Shown here: piece by piece, positions 11,843 through 11,884 of the stretch
How positions within the stretch are numbered: position 1 is the first letter of the stretch
Layout: each line of letters begins with the position of its first letter
DNA from: Lachnospiraceae bacterium Zagget3
GTDB lineage: Bacteria; Bacillota_A; Clostridia; Lachnospirales; Lachnospiraceae
Direction of reading: 5' to 3'
Assembly: GCA_001941025.1 (NCBI GenBank)
Contig: MSHE01000004.1
Span: forward strand, 1-11,884
Length of the DNA: 11,884 nt
Position numbers and translations under genes: made by a program
The notes under the pieces: generated by a model
The model's database searches: none
Told to the model about the DNA's origin: nothing
What the model saw: only the letters and a program-made list of their open reading frames with translations

Positions 11843-11884
11843 CCCCCGCGAAACAGTTTCAGGGCAACAGCATTTAAAATTCAG

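Overview
The window looks like chromosomal DNA of a moderately GC-rich Clostridia member. A gut Oscillospiraceae-type organism (Flavonifractor, Intestinimonas or Oscillibacter-like) is my best guess. This rests on strong AGGAGG ribosome-binding sites, sigma-A promoters of the TTGNNN-N17-TATAAT kind, ECF-transporter use, a type III pantothenate kinase and a FliB-family gene with no flagellar genes nearby. The right half (from about 6800) is visibly more GC-rich than the left half (1-6500), so the left half has the character of an accessory redox/stress region and the right half that of a core region.

Left, 1-2650: a minus-strand operon runs nitroreductase, flavodoxin, sirtuin 2, sirtuin 1, and sirtuin 1 leaves the window at base 1. 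It is driven by a perfect-consensus promoter (TTGACA-N17-TATAAT) that is covered by two palindromes and faces a divergent Rrf2-family regulator at 2653-3141. Both sirtuin-like proteins keep the Rossmann GAGIS motif, the (T/Q)N-x-D motif and the zinc-ribbon cysteines. Both lack the GIPDFR segment and carry Gln where canonical sirtuins have the catalytic His. This resembles the substitution I recall for class M (SirTM) ADP-ribosylating sirtuins.

Centre, 3147-6490: a second minus-strand pair (a TM1586-type nitroreductase and a ten-cysteine YkgJ/UPF0260-like protein) has its own promoter overlapped by a palindrome. Next come two tandem HXXEE-family membrane proteins and a divergent TetR regulator. 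The promoters of these two units physically overlap and share one TATAAT box, with repeated AAGTCAACAG operator-like boxes beside them.

Right, 6491-11884, all plus strand: a P1-family (DmpA/NylC-like) autocleaving peptidase, an ECF-transporter S component (probably PanT-like) behind a structured leader, and coaX (type III pantothenate kinase). These are followed by tRNA-Gly(CCC) with its own promoter and a strong terminator, then an HD-domain hydrolase overlapping a FliB-like lysine-N-methylase. Two 105-bp direct repeats (about 92% identical, no gaps) lie before the peptidase gene and between the ECF and coaX genes. The second sits in a 567-bp non-coding stretch rich in perfect hairpins.

The most interesting elements are the twin Gln-substituted sirtuins inside an Rrf2-linked flavin-redox operon, the tandem HXXEE genes with mutually overlapping promoters, and the dispersed structured repeat.
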